A stretch of 64,000 bases of DNA, taken from positions 19,390-83,389 of the forward strand of contig CAYOEV010000009.1 of the NCBI GenBank assembly GCA_964403075.1, written 5' to 3'. Shown piece by piece: positions 9,369 through 18,895 of the stretch. Position 1 is the stretch's first letter. Each line of letters starts with the position of its first letter. The translations under genes and the position numbers were made by a program. Below the pieces are notes generated by a model. The model was not told the DNA's origin. It saw only the letters and a list, made by a program, of their open reading frames with translations, and made no database searches. The DNA comes from CAYOEV01 sp964403075 (GTDB taxonomy: Bacteria > Bacteroidota > Bacteroidia > Cytophagales > Cyclobacteriaceae).

Positions 9369-10994
9369 TCAGTAACCAGTATTCTGTATCATTCGTGGAT
9401 TAGCGATCAACTCGGAAGCAGGTATTGGAAAAATGTCCAGGTGGGCATCTGTGGAACGACCCTCCGGTACACCACCCTTCCACGGCCAAATGTAGGCGCC
9501 ACCGGAAAATTGATTAAATCTTACCAAATCCGTGCGCCGGTGACCCTCCAGATACAGTTCACGACCACGCTCATCCAATATCCAGTCCAGCGTTACTTCA
9601 CCGCTGGTCACGTTTCCTGTATTGTCTCCGTAAGCCCTTAGTCTCAATTCATTGAGATAGCCTAGAGTTGTCGCATCCACCGCACCATTCGTGCGGACCT
9701 GCGCTTCTGCCAACATCAGATAGGCCTCTGCCAGTCGAAACACATGGAAATCTGTGCTCACTTGATCCACTCCCGGTGCACGGTTGCCATTTTCCAGAAG
9801 ATTCGTCCACTTAGGCACGGCAAAGCCATCAGTGAAAGTGCCAATGTTGGCAATCTCTAAACTTTGTCCTTCAGTGAAAAAAATGGCTCTGTTATCGGCG
9901 CTCACGCCATTGTCTGTAACCGGATCATTGGTGAAGGGAAATAAATTTACAAAAGCACTGGTGGTTCGGTAACCTTCCCAGCCACTGGGTACCCCGTAAT
10001 CAATCAGGGCTTCATTGGGTTTAGGGGTTCCCAACTGGTCTTCATTGTCCATCATGGCTGCGCCAATACCTCCTCTCACCAAGGTAGTGGTACCCCCCCA
10101 TGTTTGAGAAACTTCACCATCATGAACTATGGCCCAGATGGATTCATCAGCCTGACGTAGGTGATTGTCTCCGCGGAATAAAGACGGATAATCAGCAGCA
10201 GTACTATACTGTCCAGAGTTAATGACATTATTCACATGGGTAGTGACATCCGCATAGCGATCCTGACCGATGTACACCTGGGCATTGAGATATATGCGAG
10301 CAAATAACATTTCCACTGCTCCCTGATCAACCCGGCCGTATTCGCCCTGACCGATGGCCGGCAATGAAGGCCCAATTTCATTCAACTCACTTTCTATGAA
10401 CTCAAAGATTCTCAGTGGCGCTACCTGCTGTGGTAAGTCACTGGAAATGGACGTGATTAATGGCACATTTCGGTACATGTCCAGGGCATGAGAATAGGCC
10501 AACGCCCGTATAAATCTGATCTCGTTTCTGTAGCTTTCAATCTGATCACTTTCCGCCTGGCTCAGGTCTGAAGGCAGGCTACTTGAAACATCGAGAAAGT
10601 CATTGGCCAATGAAACAGTATAAAAAATACGGTAATACAAGACCCTAACAAACTGATTATCTGAACTCCAGGAATGGTTATGTAAATCCCGAATTCCAGA
10701 ATCTGTCCAGGCAATAATGGCCTCGTCGGTAGTCAGCTCCTGGGCTTTCCACAATACCCTTAGATAGCTGGAGAAACCCTCATCATTGATAATGGTCAAA
10801 TCCGGACGGCCAGCCGCTCCTTGCTGACCCGTCAGCGTCAATGAGGCATAAACTTTCGCAGCATATGCCTGAAAAGCACCGAAATCCACAAAGGTATTGT
10901 TCACAGTATCGCCTTTCTCTGGCTCCAGCTCTACATCCAAACAGCTGGTGAAAGCAAAAATGAGCGTTAGTAAGAATAATTTAGTTTTCATCAT
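9369..10994 (-). CDS. susD: SusD/RagB-family glycan-binding lipoprotein
   Basis: 541 residues from the ATG at 10992-10994, which gives a clean lipoprotein signal (LIFAFTSC, Cys18). A longer frame exists but would start inside susC. The SusD fold is shown by the helical N-terminal part with many NDFLDVSSS-like and IRALAYSHALDMYRNVPLI segments, and by the C-terminal LDWILDERGRELYLEGHRRTD motif characteristic of the family. It caps the SusC channel at the cell surface and binds the glycan. It starts 4 bases after the susC stop, so the pair is translationally coupled. The sugar is inferred to be an alpha-glucan from the four GH13 neighbours. Confidence 0.96.
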   Translation of the reverse strand: MMKTKLFLLTLIFAFTSCLDVELEPEKGDTVNNTFVDFGAFQAYAAKVYASLTLTGQQGAAGRPDLTIINDEGFSSYLRVLWKAQELTTDEAIIAWTDSGIRDLHNHSWSSDNQFVRVLYYRIFYTVSLANDFLDVSSSLPSDLSQAESDQIESYRNEIRFIRALAYSHALDMYRNVPLITSISSDLPQQVAPLRIFEFIESELNEIGPSLPAIGQGEYGRVDQGAVEMLFARIYLNAQVYIGQDRYADVTTHVNNVINSGQYSTAADYPSLFRGDNHLRQADESIWAIVHDGEVSQTWGGTTTLVRGGIGAAMMDNEDQLGTPKPNEALIDYGVPSGWEGYRTTSAFVNLFPFTNDPVTDNGVSADNRAIFFTEGQSLEIANIGTFTDGFAVPKWTNLLENGNRAPGVDQVSTDFHVFRLAEAYLMLAEAQVRTNGAVDATTLGYLNELRLRAYGDNTGNVTSGEVTLDWILDERGRELYLEGHRRTDLVRFNQFSGGAYIWPWKGGVPEGRSTDAHLDIFPIPASELIANPRMIQNTGY

Positions 10995-10998
10995 TTCT

Positions 10999-13900
10999 TT
11001 AGTTGAAAGTAGCACTTACTCCAAAAATAAACATGCTGGAAAATGGATAAGGATTATTGTCTATCCCCAAAATTCCACCAGCTTCAGGATCGGGACCATC
11101 GTATCCGGTGATGGTCAATAGGTTTGTCCCGGTAAAATAAACCCGCGGTTTTACATTGTTCCATTCATTGAAGGTGTAACCTACAGTAATGTTGTCTACT
11201 TTCAGAAATGAGGCATTCTCAATGTAAACAGACGACAACAGTTGCCTTTCCGTAAAGTCATTTTCAAAGGCTGAACGATGCGCATTTTGAGGCGCAAAAG
11301 TATTCTGTATGGTTTCTTCAAATGCACCAAACTGGGACTGAAAATTATTGTACACATAATTCCCCAACTGGCTTCGTAGTGTAAAAGCGACATCCCAGTT
11401 CTTGTAACGGAAGTTACTGGTCAGACCCAAAATGAAATCCGGTGTAGGTGACTCAAAAGGAATCAGGTCATTCTCATTGATTAAATTATCGCCATTTTGA
11501 TCCACATACAGGTCCAGATCGTCAGCCAAACCATCGCCGTTGAAGTCTGTGCCATCTGATCTTGGTTGATCACCCTCAAATATGTGCTCAAAAACGTAGA
11601 AGGCATTCACCCGTTCGCTCAGCCTCAGCAATTGAATCGTTTGACCTACATCACCAGAAATACCATTCACCCGATAACCCGGAAAATCTGGATCATTGGA
11701 AAAGTCCAAAGCAGTAACTTCATCCGTGTAATGTGCAAAATTGAAGCCTAAATCCCAGGTAAAATCACCACCTGTCACCACATAAGAATTCAAAACCAAT
11801 TCGATACCGCGCGTTTCAAATCCGGCCACATTTGCAAACTCCCGGTCAGTGGTAAGTACCCCAATCGGATAGGTAACTTCGAAGAGCAAGTCGCTGGTTT
11901 CCTTAATATAGGCATCGAGAGATCCATTGACTCTACCCTCAAATAAGCCAAAATCAATACCTACATTGTAAGAGGTGGTAGTTTCCCATTGAATGTCAGG
12001 ATTGGCACCGGAAGGACGCAGCGTTCTAACCGTGTCGTTACCCAAGATATACTGGGCCGTTTCATTTCCTAATTCGTATAAGTTTACATACCCAAAATCA
12101 CGGTCGATGGATTGGTTACCTAGCGTACCAACACCCACGCGCAATTTTAACTCGCTGAATGTATTTTGAAGTGGCTGAGCAAAAGGCTCATCAATCACAC
12201 GCCATGCCACAGCCAGGGATGGGAAAGCTGCAAAATTATTATCTAGGCCAAATCGGGATGAGCCGTCGTACCTTACAGTAGCCGTTAAATAATATTTATT
12301 CTTAAAATTATAGTTTACGCGACCCCACAAAGAACCAAGCGCATATTTTCTTACACTATTCAGGTCCGATGTGTTTCGGAGGAAGAGGTCACTATTGTCG
12401 AAGAAGTAATCGTCATCCCGTAGGTCCAAAGGGTTCGATGTATTGTAACGGCTCAGGTTGATCGAATCCAATTTACTGAAATTGGGATACACCCCTCTGA
12501 ATTCCTGAAAACTATGTCCGGCATTGGCACTGATGTTATGGTCACCAACTGCCTTTTCGTAAGAGAGGAAAAATTCATAGGTTCTGGTAAAAATATTTCC
12601 GCGCTCAAAAAATAAACCTCCTGGATTTTCTATGTTGAGCGGACGTAGTGTCTCCAGCGTGATGCTTTGGCGCCTACTTACCTGCTTGTCATAACCCAGG
12701 TTGCCTTTCAAACTCAAGCCGTCGAGAAAAGGAAGCTTGTAATCGAGCGTTAGTGTAGTGTAATGTCTGAGTGACTTGTTAATGGTAAAAGTCTGATCTA
12801 TGGACGAAACTGGATTTACAGGTGCCAACTGAGAAGGCCACTCAAAAAATCCACCATTAATGGTATCGCCTTCTACCCGTACTGGCTGTGTAGGATCGAA
12901 TAACAACGCCGTATTCATCACATTGGGTGCCAGGCGGTCGTCAGCGAAAGTGGTCGAATTGGACAGTGTGATTTTTAATTGATCTTTGAACATTCTCTGA
13001 TCATATTTGATAGAACCGGTGTATTTCTCTGCCTGACTTGTCTGCAACACCCCATTGAGGTTTTGATAATTGGCAGAAATTCGAAATCCGTTTGTTTTCC
13101 CTCCAAATGATGCTGAAACTGCATGGTTGGTACTTACAGGTGTGCGTGTAACTTCATCCACCCAATCGGTATCTGCCGTGCCCAATTTCAGGGCGTTGGC
13201 CGGTGCATTTCGATCTACTGCAAAGCGAAATTCCTCGGTACTGAGCATGTCGCGCTGCTCGCCTAGAATACTGGCCGATGCACTACCATCGTAAGAAATT
13301 TGAAGTTTACCGGACTTCCCTGATTTTGTGGTGATAATGATTACTCCGGAAGCACCCTGTACACCATAAATAGCAGCGGCCGACGCATCCTTTAAAACAG
13401 TAATGTCTTCAATGTCAGACGGGTTGATGAAATTTAAAGGATTGCGCCCCTGGCCACCCGGTCGGTGCCCGGAACTTTTGCTGATAGGTACCCCATCTAC
13501 CACGTAGAGTGGCTCGGCATTGCCACCGAAAGTAGAGCCCCCCCGGATACGTATACTGTTGTTACCCCCAGGCTCACCCGTCTGAGAAATTTGTACCCCT
13601 GCCACTTTACCAGCAATCAATTGGTCTGGTGAGGCCAGCATACCCTTGTTAAAGTCCTTGGAGGTTACTTTGTTCACAACACCCGTCAAATCCTTTTTCT
13701 GAACAGAGCCATATCCGATAACCACTACCTCATTCAATTCTTCAATCTGTTCAGACATTGAGATATTGAAGCTAGTTTGGTTACTTACCAAGACCTCTAC
13801 TGGCTGGTAACCGATGGTGGTAATGACCAGCGTGGCACCTTCACTCACACTGAGCTTAAAATTGCCGTTGACGTCGGTAACAGTACCGCTGGTGGTACCT

Positions 13901-14034
13901 TTGATGAGCACGGTAGCACCTGGAATGCCGTCACCATTTTCGTCAGTCACCTGACCGCTTACCTCCTTCTGCGCCCAGGCGCCATGCCCCATCAGGAGCA
14001 GCACCGAGAACACCCAGGGAAGGTGACTTTTCAT
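10999..14034 (-). CDS. susC: SusC/RagA-family TonB-dependent glycan importer
   Basis: 1011 residues from the ATG at 14032-14034, which gives a standard signal peptide ending AWAQ; a frame six codons longer exists. Order: carboxypeptidase-like beta domain (VSGQVTDENGDGIPGATV, about 22-100), the SusC signature ELNEVVVIGYG, the plug (DQLIAGKVAGVQISQ through VLKDASAAAIYG), then the 22-strand barrel ending in an aromatic-rich strand and FN. An EF-hand-like calcium loop pair, DFNGDGLADDLDL and DQNGDNLINENDL, lies near residue 840. The gene is coupled to susD. A perfect LacI-type palindrome lies about 140 bp upstream. Confidence 0.97.
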   Translation of the reverse strand: MKSHLPWVFSVLLLMGHGAWAQKEVSGQVTDENGDGIPGATVLIKGTTSGTVTDVNGNFKLSVSEGATLVITTIGYQPVEVLVSNQTSFNISMSEQIEELNEVVVIGYGSVQKKDLTGVVNKVTSKDFNKGMLASPDQLIAGKVAGVQISQTGEPGGNNSIRIRGGSTFGGNAEPLYVVDGVPISKSSGHRPGGQGRNPLNFINPSDIEDITVLKDASAAAIYGVQGASGVIIITTKSGKSGKLQISYDGSASASILGEQRDMLSTEEFRFAVDRNAPANALKLGTADTDWVDEVTRTPVSTNHAVSASFGGKTNGFRISANYQNLNGVLQTSQAEKYTGSIKYDQRMFKDQLKITLSNSTTFADDRLAPNVMNTALLFDPTQPVRVEGDTINGGFFEWPSQLAPVNPVSSIDQTFTINKSLRHYTTLTLDYKLPFLDGLSLKGNLGYDKQVSRRQSITLETLRPLNIENPGGLFFERGNIFTRTYEFFLSYEKAVGDHNISANAGHSFQEFRGVYPNFSKLDSINLSRYNTSNPLDLRDDDYFFDNSDLFLRNTSDLNSVRKYALGSLWGRVNYNFKNKYYLTATVRYDGSSRFGLDNNFAAFPSLAVAWRVIDEPFAQPLQNTFSELKLRVGVGTLGNQSIDRDFGYVNLYELGNETAQYILGNDTVRTLRPSGANPDIQWETTTSYNVGIDFGLFEGRVNGSLDAYIKETSDLLFEVTYPIGVLTTDREFANVAGFETRGIELVLNSYVVTGGDFTWDLGFNFAHYTDEVTALDFSNDPDFPGYRVNGISGDVGQTIQLLRLSERVNAFYVFEHIFEGDQPRSDGTDFNGDGLADDLDLYVDQNGDNLINENDLIPFESPTPDFILGLTSNFRYKNWDVAFTLRSQLGNYVYNNFQSQFGAFEETIQNTFAPQNAHRSAFENDFTERQLLSSVYIENASFLKVDNITVGYTFNEWNNVKPRVYFTGTNLLTITGYDGPDPEAGGILGIDNNPYPFSSMFIFGVSATFN

Positions 14035-14170
14035 TGCTAAAAATCGTATCATAAATGCTTGGTTTTGGGTCGGTCAAATGCGTTAATTATGCAAATGTTA
14101 AGAAGGTCAATTTATATTATCATTAAAATTTATCAGCCTTTTTACTGACTTTTTGATGGGTTTTTTTTCC

Positions 14171-14182
14171 GCAAACGTTTGC
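14171..14182. promoter_or_regulatory. LacI-type operator upstream of susC
   Basis: GCAAACGTTTGC is a perfect 12-bp palindrome with the central CG typical of LacI-family sites. The same 12 bases occur at 18827-18838 beside the lacI-family gene. Binding by that regulator is inference. Confidence 0.75.
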
Positions 14183-14228
14183 AATTCAGACATTTATAAA
14201 TAGTACGGTGCTGTCTCGTTTTTTTAAC

Positions 14229-16943
14229 TTACTCTTTGAGCAGTCTGCGGCGTACCATTCTACCACCGGCTGTAATCTCCAGCATATATAATCCAGCGTT
14301 CAAATCGCGAAGGTCCAACGCCCCAGATTGTACCCATGATGCCTGCTTCAAAAGTTTACCATCCATTTGCCTAACGGTCATGCGAATAATTTCATTTTGA
14401 TCACTGGTTACCTGCACGAAATCCTGAGACGGATTTGGGTAGATCGCCAGGCCATCCGATAATGCCTGCGCTGTGACACCAGTGACCAATGGCGCCCCTT
14501 CGATGTAATTCTCAATGGGCTCACTCACATAGATGTACATTTCATTGGGCTGCAATGTCACTGGCCCTTCCGGTTCAGTCACTGCGAAGCTGGCACCGGT
14601 AAAGTAATCATACCAGGTACCAGACTCTGGGAAATGATAATTTCCTGTCTGCTCCTGATCGTCAAAATTGGCCATCACGTGAAACTGTACATCCGGATGA
14701 TCAATCGTGATCCACTTGATAAAGCCACTGGTATTCCAGTCGAAATACTGTGTCTGTACATAATCGGTTTTGGTGCGTAGGTTAATTAATGATTTGTAAA
14801 AATCAAACAACTGCTTGCGTGCGGGGTCATCCAGGTATTCGTAGCGGGTTGGCTTTATCCCCAGTCGGTCATTGTTCAGTTCTTCATCATAGCCAAGTTC
14901 ACCAAATTGCCAAAGCATTTTCGGGCCCGGCACCATGAAAAAGAACCCTGCGGCCATCTTCAGCCGTGTAAGTCCCTCATTGAGCGACTGACTGGTGTTG
15001 TTGAAAAGGTCCCAGGCGAGCCTTTCTTCGTCATGGCTTTCCATATAGCCCACAAGGTGCGGATCATCCCAGTCACGGTTTACATGGTACACACCATCCA
15101 GGGAAACAGAACTTCCTTTGACGAGGCTACGGTAAGATCCATTCATGTTGCCCCAAAGCATCATGCCATAGTCGGACAGTTCCTTTTCTTCGGAATTGAC
15201 TGCCAAATGCTCCAAAATCACATAGGCGGTAGGATCACTGGCCCAGATCACATCGGCCATTCTTTTGAGTAAAGCAATTCTCGACGCATCATATTCACTC
15301 CAAAAACCCACATCGCCACCCGAATTTACCTGGGTAAATCCCTTACTCAGATCAAATCGATAACCATCCACATGGTACTTCTCCAGCCAATAGGTGTTCA
15401 CCCGGTCAATGTAATCCTTGGTGTACTCGCTTTCATGGTTCATGTCGTAACCCACATTGAAGGGATGACGTGCGGTGCGGTTAAACCATACATTATCGTT
15501 GGTCGGCGCACCGTACAACCCGTCATTGTCCTGGCGCACCAGCGAGTTCCGCCCAAATTGGTGATTCAATACTATGTCCAGAATCACCGCCATTCCACGT
15601 TTATGCGCCTCATCGATAAGGATTTTTAAATCCTCTTCCGTGCCGTAATATTTGTCAACCGCAAACATGGCAAAAGGGTTGTAGCCCCAGCTCAGGTTGC
15701 CCTCAAACTCCATGACCGGCATGAGTTCTATGGCATTTACCCCCAAATCGGCCAGGTAATCCAGACGCTCCGTAACGGCATCGTAGGTACGTTCTTCGGT
15801 AAAATCACGTACCAGCAACTCATAGATGATCAAATCTTCTACGTCCGGCCGGATAAAAGGACTCCATGAAAAATCTGTTTGGTTGGTTTGGATATATCCT
15901 ACGGCTTCGGTGGTTTCGGATGGGTAAGGTGCCAGACCGGGATAACGATTGTCTGCAATAATTTCCGGATCGTCAAATTGAGACCCAATTTTTTCCGTGT
16001 AAGGATCGGAGATCCGAATGTCGCCATCCATCAGGTATTGGAACCGGTATTCTTCTCCCGAAGTCAGGTCCGACAATGTCAACCAAAACTGATCACCGTC
16101 TACTTTCATCAGGTAATCTTGATCGATGGTCCAGTTGTTGAAATCACCGAGCACGAACACATTGCTTTTGGTAGGGGCCGTGAGCACGAGCGTTACCGAA
16201 GTGCCATCGAGGTAGTTGATGCCGTCCTGGGCACCAGCCGGTACTGCCTCAGTCTCAGGCGTTGGCGTTAGGGTGTATGAATAAGTAACCGATTGGGTCT
16301 CTGTGCCATTATTGGCCGTCACCTCCACCACGTGTACATTGCCATCATCAATGATGGTATGTGGGGTGCTGATAGAAGTACCACTGGTAGAAGCAATTTC
16401 AACGCCATCTACCGATACAACTAAATTTGCAGATTCTGAGGTTTCCGCAGAAATAGTGATGGTTTCTGCCGTATCAAAAAATCCAAAAGACCCACTGGGA
16501 CTGGTCAGGATCACATCGAAACCATCGGATACGGTGGCCAGGTAATCATCCGTTTGGCCATCGGAAAAATCATTCCCTTTAAGTAGCATTCCCAGGGTAG
16601 TGATGTCGCTGGCCGGGCGATTGTAAAACAGGGTCGGCGTAAGGATGATGGAGAAAGTGGTACGCCCATCCTGAACAGACTTTGTCATCCTGGCCGGATT
16701 GGTGGCCGATGGGTCACTGCTTGCCGGATTGGCATTGGAAGGCGCATCGTAGACCGGGTTGAGATCCGGTAGCCACATCCAAATCCAGGCATCCGATAAT
16801 GAAGCCAGGCCCGTGCCCGTCACATCGTATGTGATGGTGATTTCGTCGGTCGGCGAGAAAAAGGCGGGCTCTATAGATGGTTCCTGAGCCTTGAGCACCG
16901 TGAGGCCCAAAATAAAAAAGAGCAGAGCATAAAGATGACGCAT
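14229..16943 (-). CDS. Secreted multidomain GH13 alpha-amylase with T9SS sorting tail
   Basis: 904 residues. A signal peptide (1-20) is followed by an N-terminal beta domain of the kind found in Bacteroidota amylases (about 21-150) and an Ig-like domain (about 150-225). A CBM48-like domain with VFVLGDFNNW follows (about 235-330), then the GH13 barrel. Catalytic motifs are GYRFDLSKG (about D531), VILEHLA (about E578) and MESHDEER (about D638). From about residue 830 there is a type A T9SS C-terminal domain: IYPNPSQDFVQV, then LDLRDLNAGLYML and a basic end. It is therefore predicted to be exported and attached to, or released from, the surface, and to attack polymeric starch or glycogen. It sits between the susE/F-like gene and susC. 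Confidence 0.94.
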   Translation of the reverse strand: MRHLYALLFFILGLTVLKAQEPSIEPAFFSPTDEITITYDVTGTGLASLSDAWIWMWLPDLNPVYDAPSNANPASSDPSATNPARMTKSVQDGRTTFSIILTPTLFYNRPASDITTLGMLLKGNDFSDGQTDDYLATVSDGFDVILTSPSGSFGFFDTAETITISAETSESANLVVSVDGVEIASTSGTSISTPHTIIDDGNVHVVEVTANNGTETQSVTYSYTLTPTPETEAVPAGAQDGINYLDGTSVTLVLTAPTKSNVFVLGDFNNWTIDQDYLMKVDGDQFWLTLSDLTSGEEYRFQYLMDGDIRISDPYTEKIGSQFDDPEIIADNRYPGLAPYPSETTEAVGYIQTNQTDFSWSPFIRPDVEDLIIYELLVRDFTEERTYDAVTERLDYLADLGVNAIELMPVMEFEGNLSWGYNPFAMFAVDKYYGTEEDLKILIDEAHKRGMAVILDIVLNHQFGRNSLVRQDNDGLYGAPTNDNVWFNRTARHPFNVGYDMNHESEYTKDYIDRVNTYWLEKYHVDGYRFDLSKGFTQVNSGGDVGFWSEYDASRIALLKRMADVIWASDPTAYVILEHLAVNSEEKELSDYGMMLWGNMNGSYRSLVKGSSVSLDGVYHVNRDWDDPHLVGYMESHDEERLAWDLFNNTSQSLNEGLTRLKMAAGFFFMVPGPKMLWQFGELGYDEELNNDRLGIKPTRYEYLDDPARKQLFDFYKSLINLRTKTDYVQTQYFDWNTSGFIKWITIDHPDVQFHVMANFDDQEQTGNYHFPESGTWYDYFTGASFAVTEPEGPVTLQPNEMYIYVSEPIENYIEGAPLVTGVTAQALSDGLAIYPNPSQDFVQVTSDQNEIIRMTVRQMDGKLLKQASWVQSGALDLRDLNAGLYMLEITAGGRMVRRRLLKE

Positions 16944-16966
16944 GGTTATTGGTTTGGGCTTTTTGG

Positions 16967-17001
16967 AAAAAAAAGCTGCCCACCTAAAGTGAGCAGCTTT
17001 T
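16967..17001 (-). terminator. Intrinsic terminator after the susE/F-like gene
   Basis: On the minus strand GCTGC/GCAGC, plus an inner CAC/GTG after one mismatch, flanked by A-T pairs, form a stem with a five-base loop and eight Ts after it. It separates the susE/F-like gene from the amylase downstream. Confidence 0.85.
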
Positions 17002-17019
17002 AGTCAATTCAACATAAAA

Positions 17020-18681
17020 TTACTTACGTACTAGAGGGCTCTCAATGGTGGCCTGGTAGGTGACCCCACCATCAACTGTTGAAAGTGTAACATCTCGTGT
17101 ACCAGTTAGATCATCAAAAGCCGAATCATTGAAGAGCAAATCCTGTGTGCCATCAACAGCACCGGAAATACCCAAATTAAAATCGAAGCTGTCGTTTACA
17201 AATATTTTCCATCCTCCCGTGGCTGCAGGAAAAGTGGTAATAACAAATGCAGTAGCGCTATTCGGCTCGGCAACAATAGAAGCTTCCATATCTATTCCAG
17301 CTTCTTCTCCACTCGCCCAAGACTCTGCTTCACTGCCCGCACCAATAATAGTCCAGGTAGCAGGTGCGATAGATAGCGTCCAGTTTTCTCCCTGATCTGC
17401 CGTTTTAACCTCAAAATAGTAAAAACCTGAGGTGGTCACTATCCATTTAGCGTCACCAGGGAGGTCAGCAACGTTGTCGGTAAAATCTGTGTCATCAGTG
17501 ATGGTCACCGGTACAGAATCGTCGCCAGGGGTCATTTTATTGGCCCAGGTACAATCCGTACGCATCTTCAATTCGCCAGTTGCTTCCAGCGGAAATACAC
17601 CTCTCCAAGTATGGACACCCCCATCTTGGCCCACATAGATCAGATCTTTTTCTGTACTCCAACCATCTGTGGCCGTTCCGCCCTCTAAACACGCGTCAAC
17701 TTCGCCCACAATACCTTGCGTAGCAGAACCTATCACTCCCCATGAGAAATTAGCAGGTTCAAACGCACACTCCGGTGCATCACCAGTACGTGCGAGATTC
17801 ACATCAGGCACACCTACGGTATTGATGGTTAACGTCACGTCGTAAGTCCCTTCGTCCGCCGCAGTGATCGAAATGTTGGCACCGCCTTCTTCCAGGGCAT
17901 CCAACGTACCACCAAAATTGGTAAGAGCTACATAACCAGTAGCAGGGTTGTAAGGGTCTTCCGGTGTTTCGTCCGTGCGTCGGTCAATCTTCCAGTTGTC
18001 GTTGTAGCGCACCTTAAAATCACCTTGCTTCAAAATGATACCAGTGCCCGTCCACTCGCCACCAACAGCCACTGAAGCCGACACTTCATCCATGTCTACA
18101 TCACTGCCGAAGCCGTTGGACACACAGGCGCTTTCAAATACGGCGCCACCAATGGCACCCCAGCGCTCTACTTCCACGATCAATGCTTCATCTTCTTGGG
18201 TGTCAAAAACCACATGGTAAAATCCGTCTGCAGCTATGTTGAAAGCGCTGGTTGAAGTGGAAAGTCCACTCACTACCTCATAACCACCTATGAAGTCGTC
18301 ACCGTTGGCATCCGTCGCGTCTTCATCATCATTGAACGTTGTCTTCGTGCCACCATAAAGATTGGTAGCGTTCTGACTGGCTACGTCCATGAAGATGTAG
18401 TTACCAGCTTCCAAAAACATAAAGCCCACAAAGTGACCAGAGCGCTCGATGGTGCCAAAATCTGGACCTTCTACTTTGAACGAGTTCAACTTGTTGGCTA
18501 CTGTGACGGTAGTGTCAGTGCCGTCAATCTGTGCAATGTAGGTACCATCCGCAACGGCAAAGGAGCCATCCCCTCCATCGTCGATGATACTACCTCCTCC
18601 ATCGTCGTCGCCGCAAGCAACCACAAAGGCCAGCATCGCAAATGCCGCTAATAAACCTGTAAATTTGATTGTTCTTTTCAT
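17020..18681 (-). CDS. SusE/SusF-like starch-binding outer-membrane lipoprotein
   Basis: 553 residues with a lipoprotein signal (AFVVAC, Cys23). The cysteine is followed by GDDDGGG, an acidic stretch like the lipoprotein export signals that send Bacteroidota lipoproteins to the outer face. The rest is beta-rich with repeated modules. Segments NFSWGVIGSATQGIVGEVDACLE and ATWTIIGAGSEAESW resemble the WxIIGsAt openings of SusE/SusF binding domains. There is no enzymatic motif. The predicted role is surface starch binding beside SusCD. It is first on the minus strand and divergent from the LacI regulator, with the operator palindrome between. A terminator follows it. Confidence 0.8.
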   Translation of the reverse strand: MKRTIKFTGLLAAFAMLAFVVACGDDDGGGSIIDDGGDGSFAVADGTYIAQIDGTDTTVTVANKLNSFKVEGPDFGTIERSGHFVGFMFLEAGNYIFMDVASQNATNLYGGTKTTFNDDEDATDANGDDFIGGYEVVSGLSTSTSAFNIAADGFYHVVFDTQEDEALIVEVERWGAIGGAVFESACVSNGFGSDVDMDEVSASVAVGGEWTGTGIILKQGDFKVRYNDNWKIDRRTDETPEDPYNPATGYVALTNFGGTLDALEEGGANISITAADEGTYDVTLTINTVGVPDVNLARTGDAPECAFEPANFSWGVIGSATQGIVGEVDACLEGGTATDGWSTEKDLIYVGQDGGVHTWRGVFPLEATGELKMRTDCTWANKMTPGDDSVPVTITDDTDFTDNVADLPGDAKWIVTTSGFYYFEVKTADQGENWTLSIAPATWTIIGAGSEAESWASGEEAGIDMEASIVAEPNSATAFVITTFPAATGGWKIFVNDSFDFNLGISGAVDGTQDLLFNDSAFDDLTGTRDVTLSTVDGGVTYQATIESPLVRK

Positions 18682-18826
18682 CTTGATTTTATGTTTAAAA
18701 AAATCCTTGTCGTCTCTCTATCAGGGACAAAAAATCCCTAATCGAATGACGGATACATGACCCAATCTTAAAAATTTAATAACAACAGACAATGATTTAT
18801 TTCAGTTTTAATGAATTATTCCAGTC

Positions 18827-18838
18827 GCAAACGTTTGC
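18827..18838. promoter_or_regulatory. LacI-type operator in the susE/F - lacI divergent region
   Basis: GCAAACGTTTGC, identical to the site at 14171-14182; flanking bases extend the right half to TTTGCAA. It lies 58 bp upstream of the regulator start and about 145 bp upstream of the susE/F-like gene, so one site could serve both directions and allow autoregulation. Confidence 0.78.
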
Positions 18839-18895
18839 AATTTTTATTTTTATAAATTCGAAGCAGAGATTTTCCTCCCCATCACCCAAAAATGC

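Noticed and set aside
10999..11015. Longer susD frame starting at 11015
   Set aside because: It would start within susC and disrupt the lipoprotein signal; the ATG at 10992-10994 is better.
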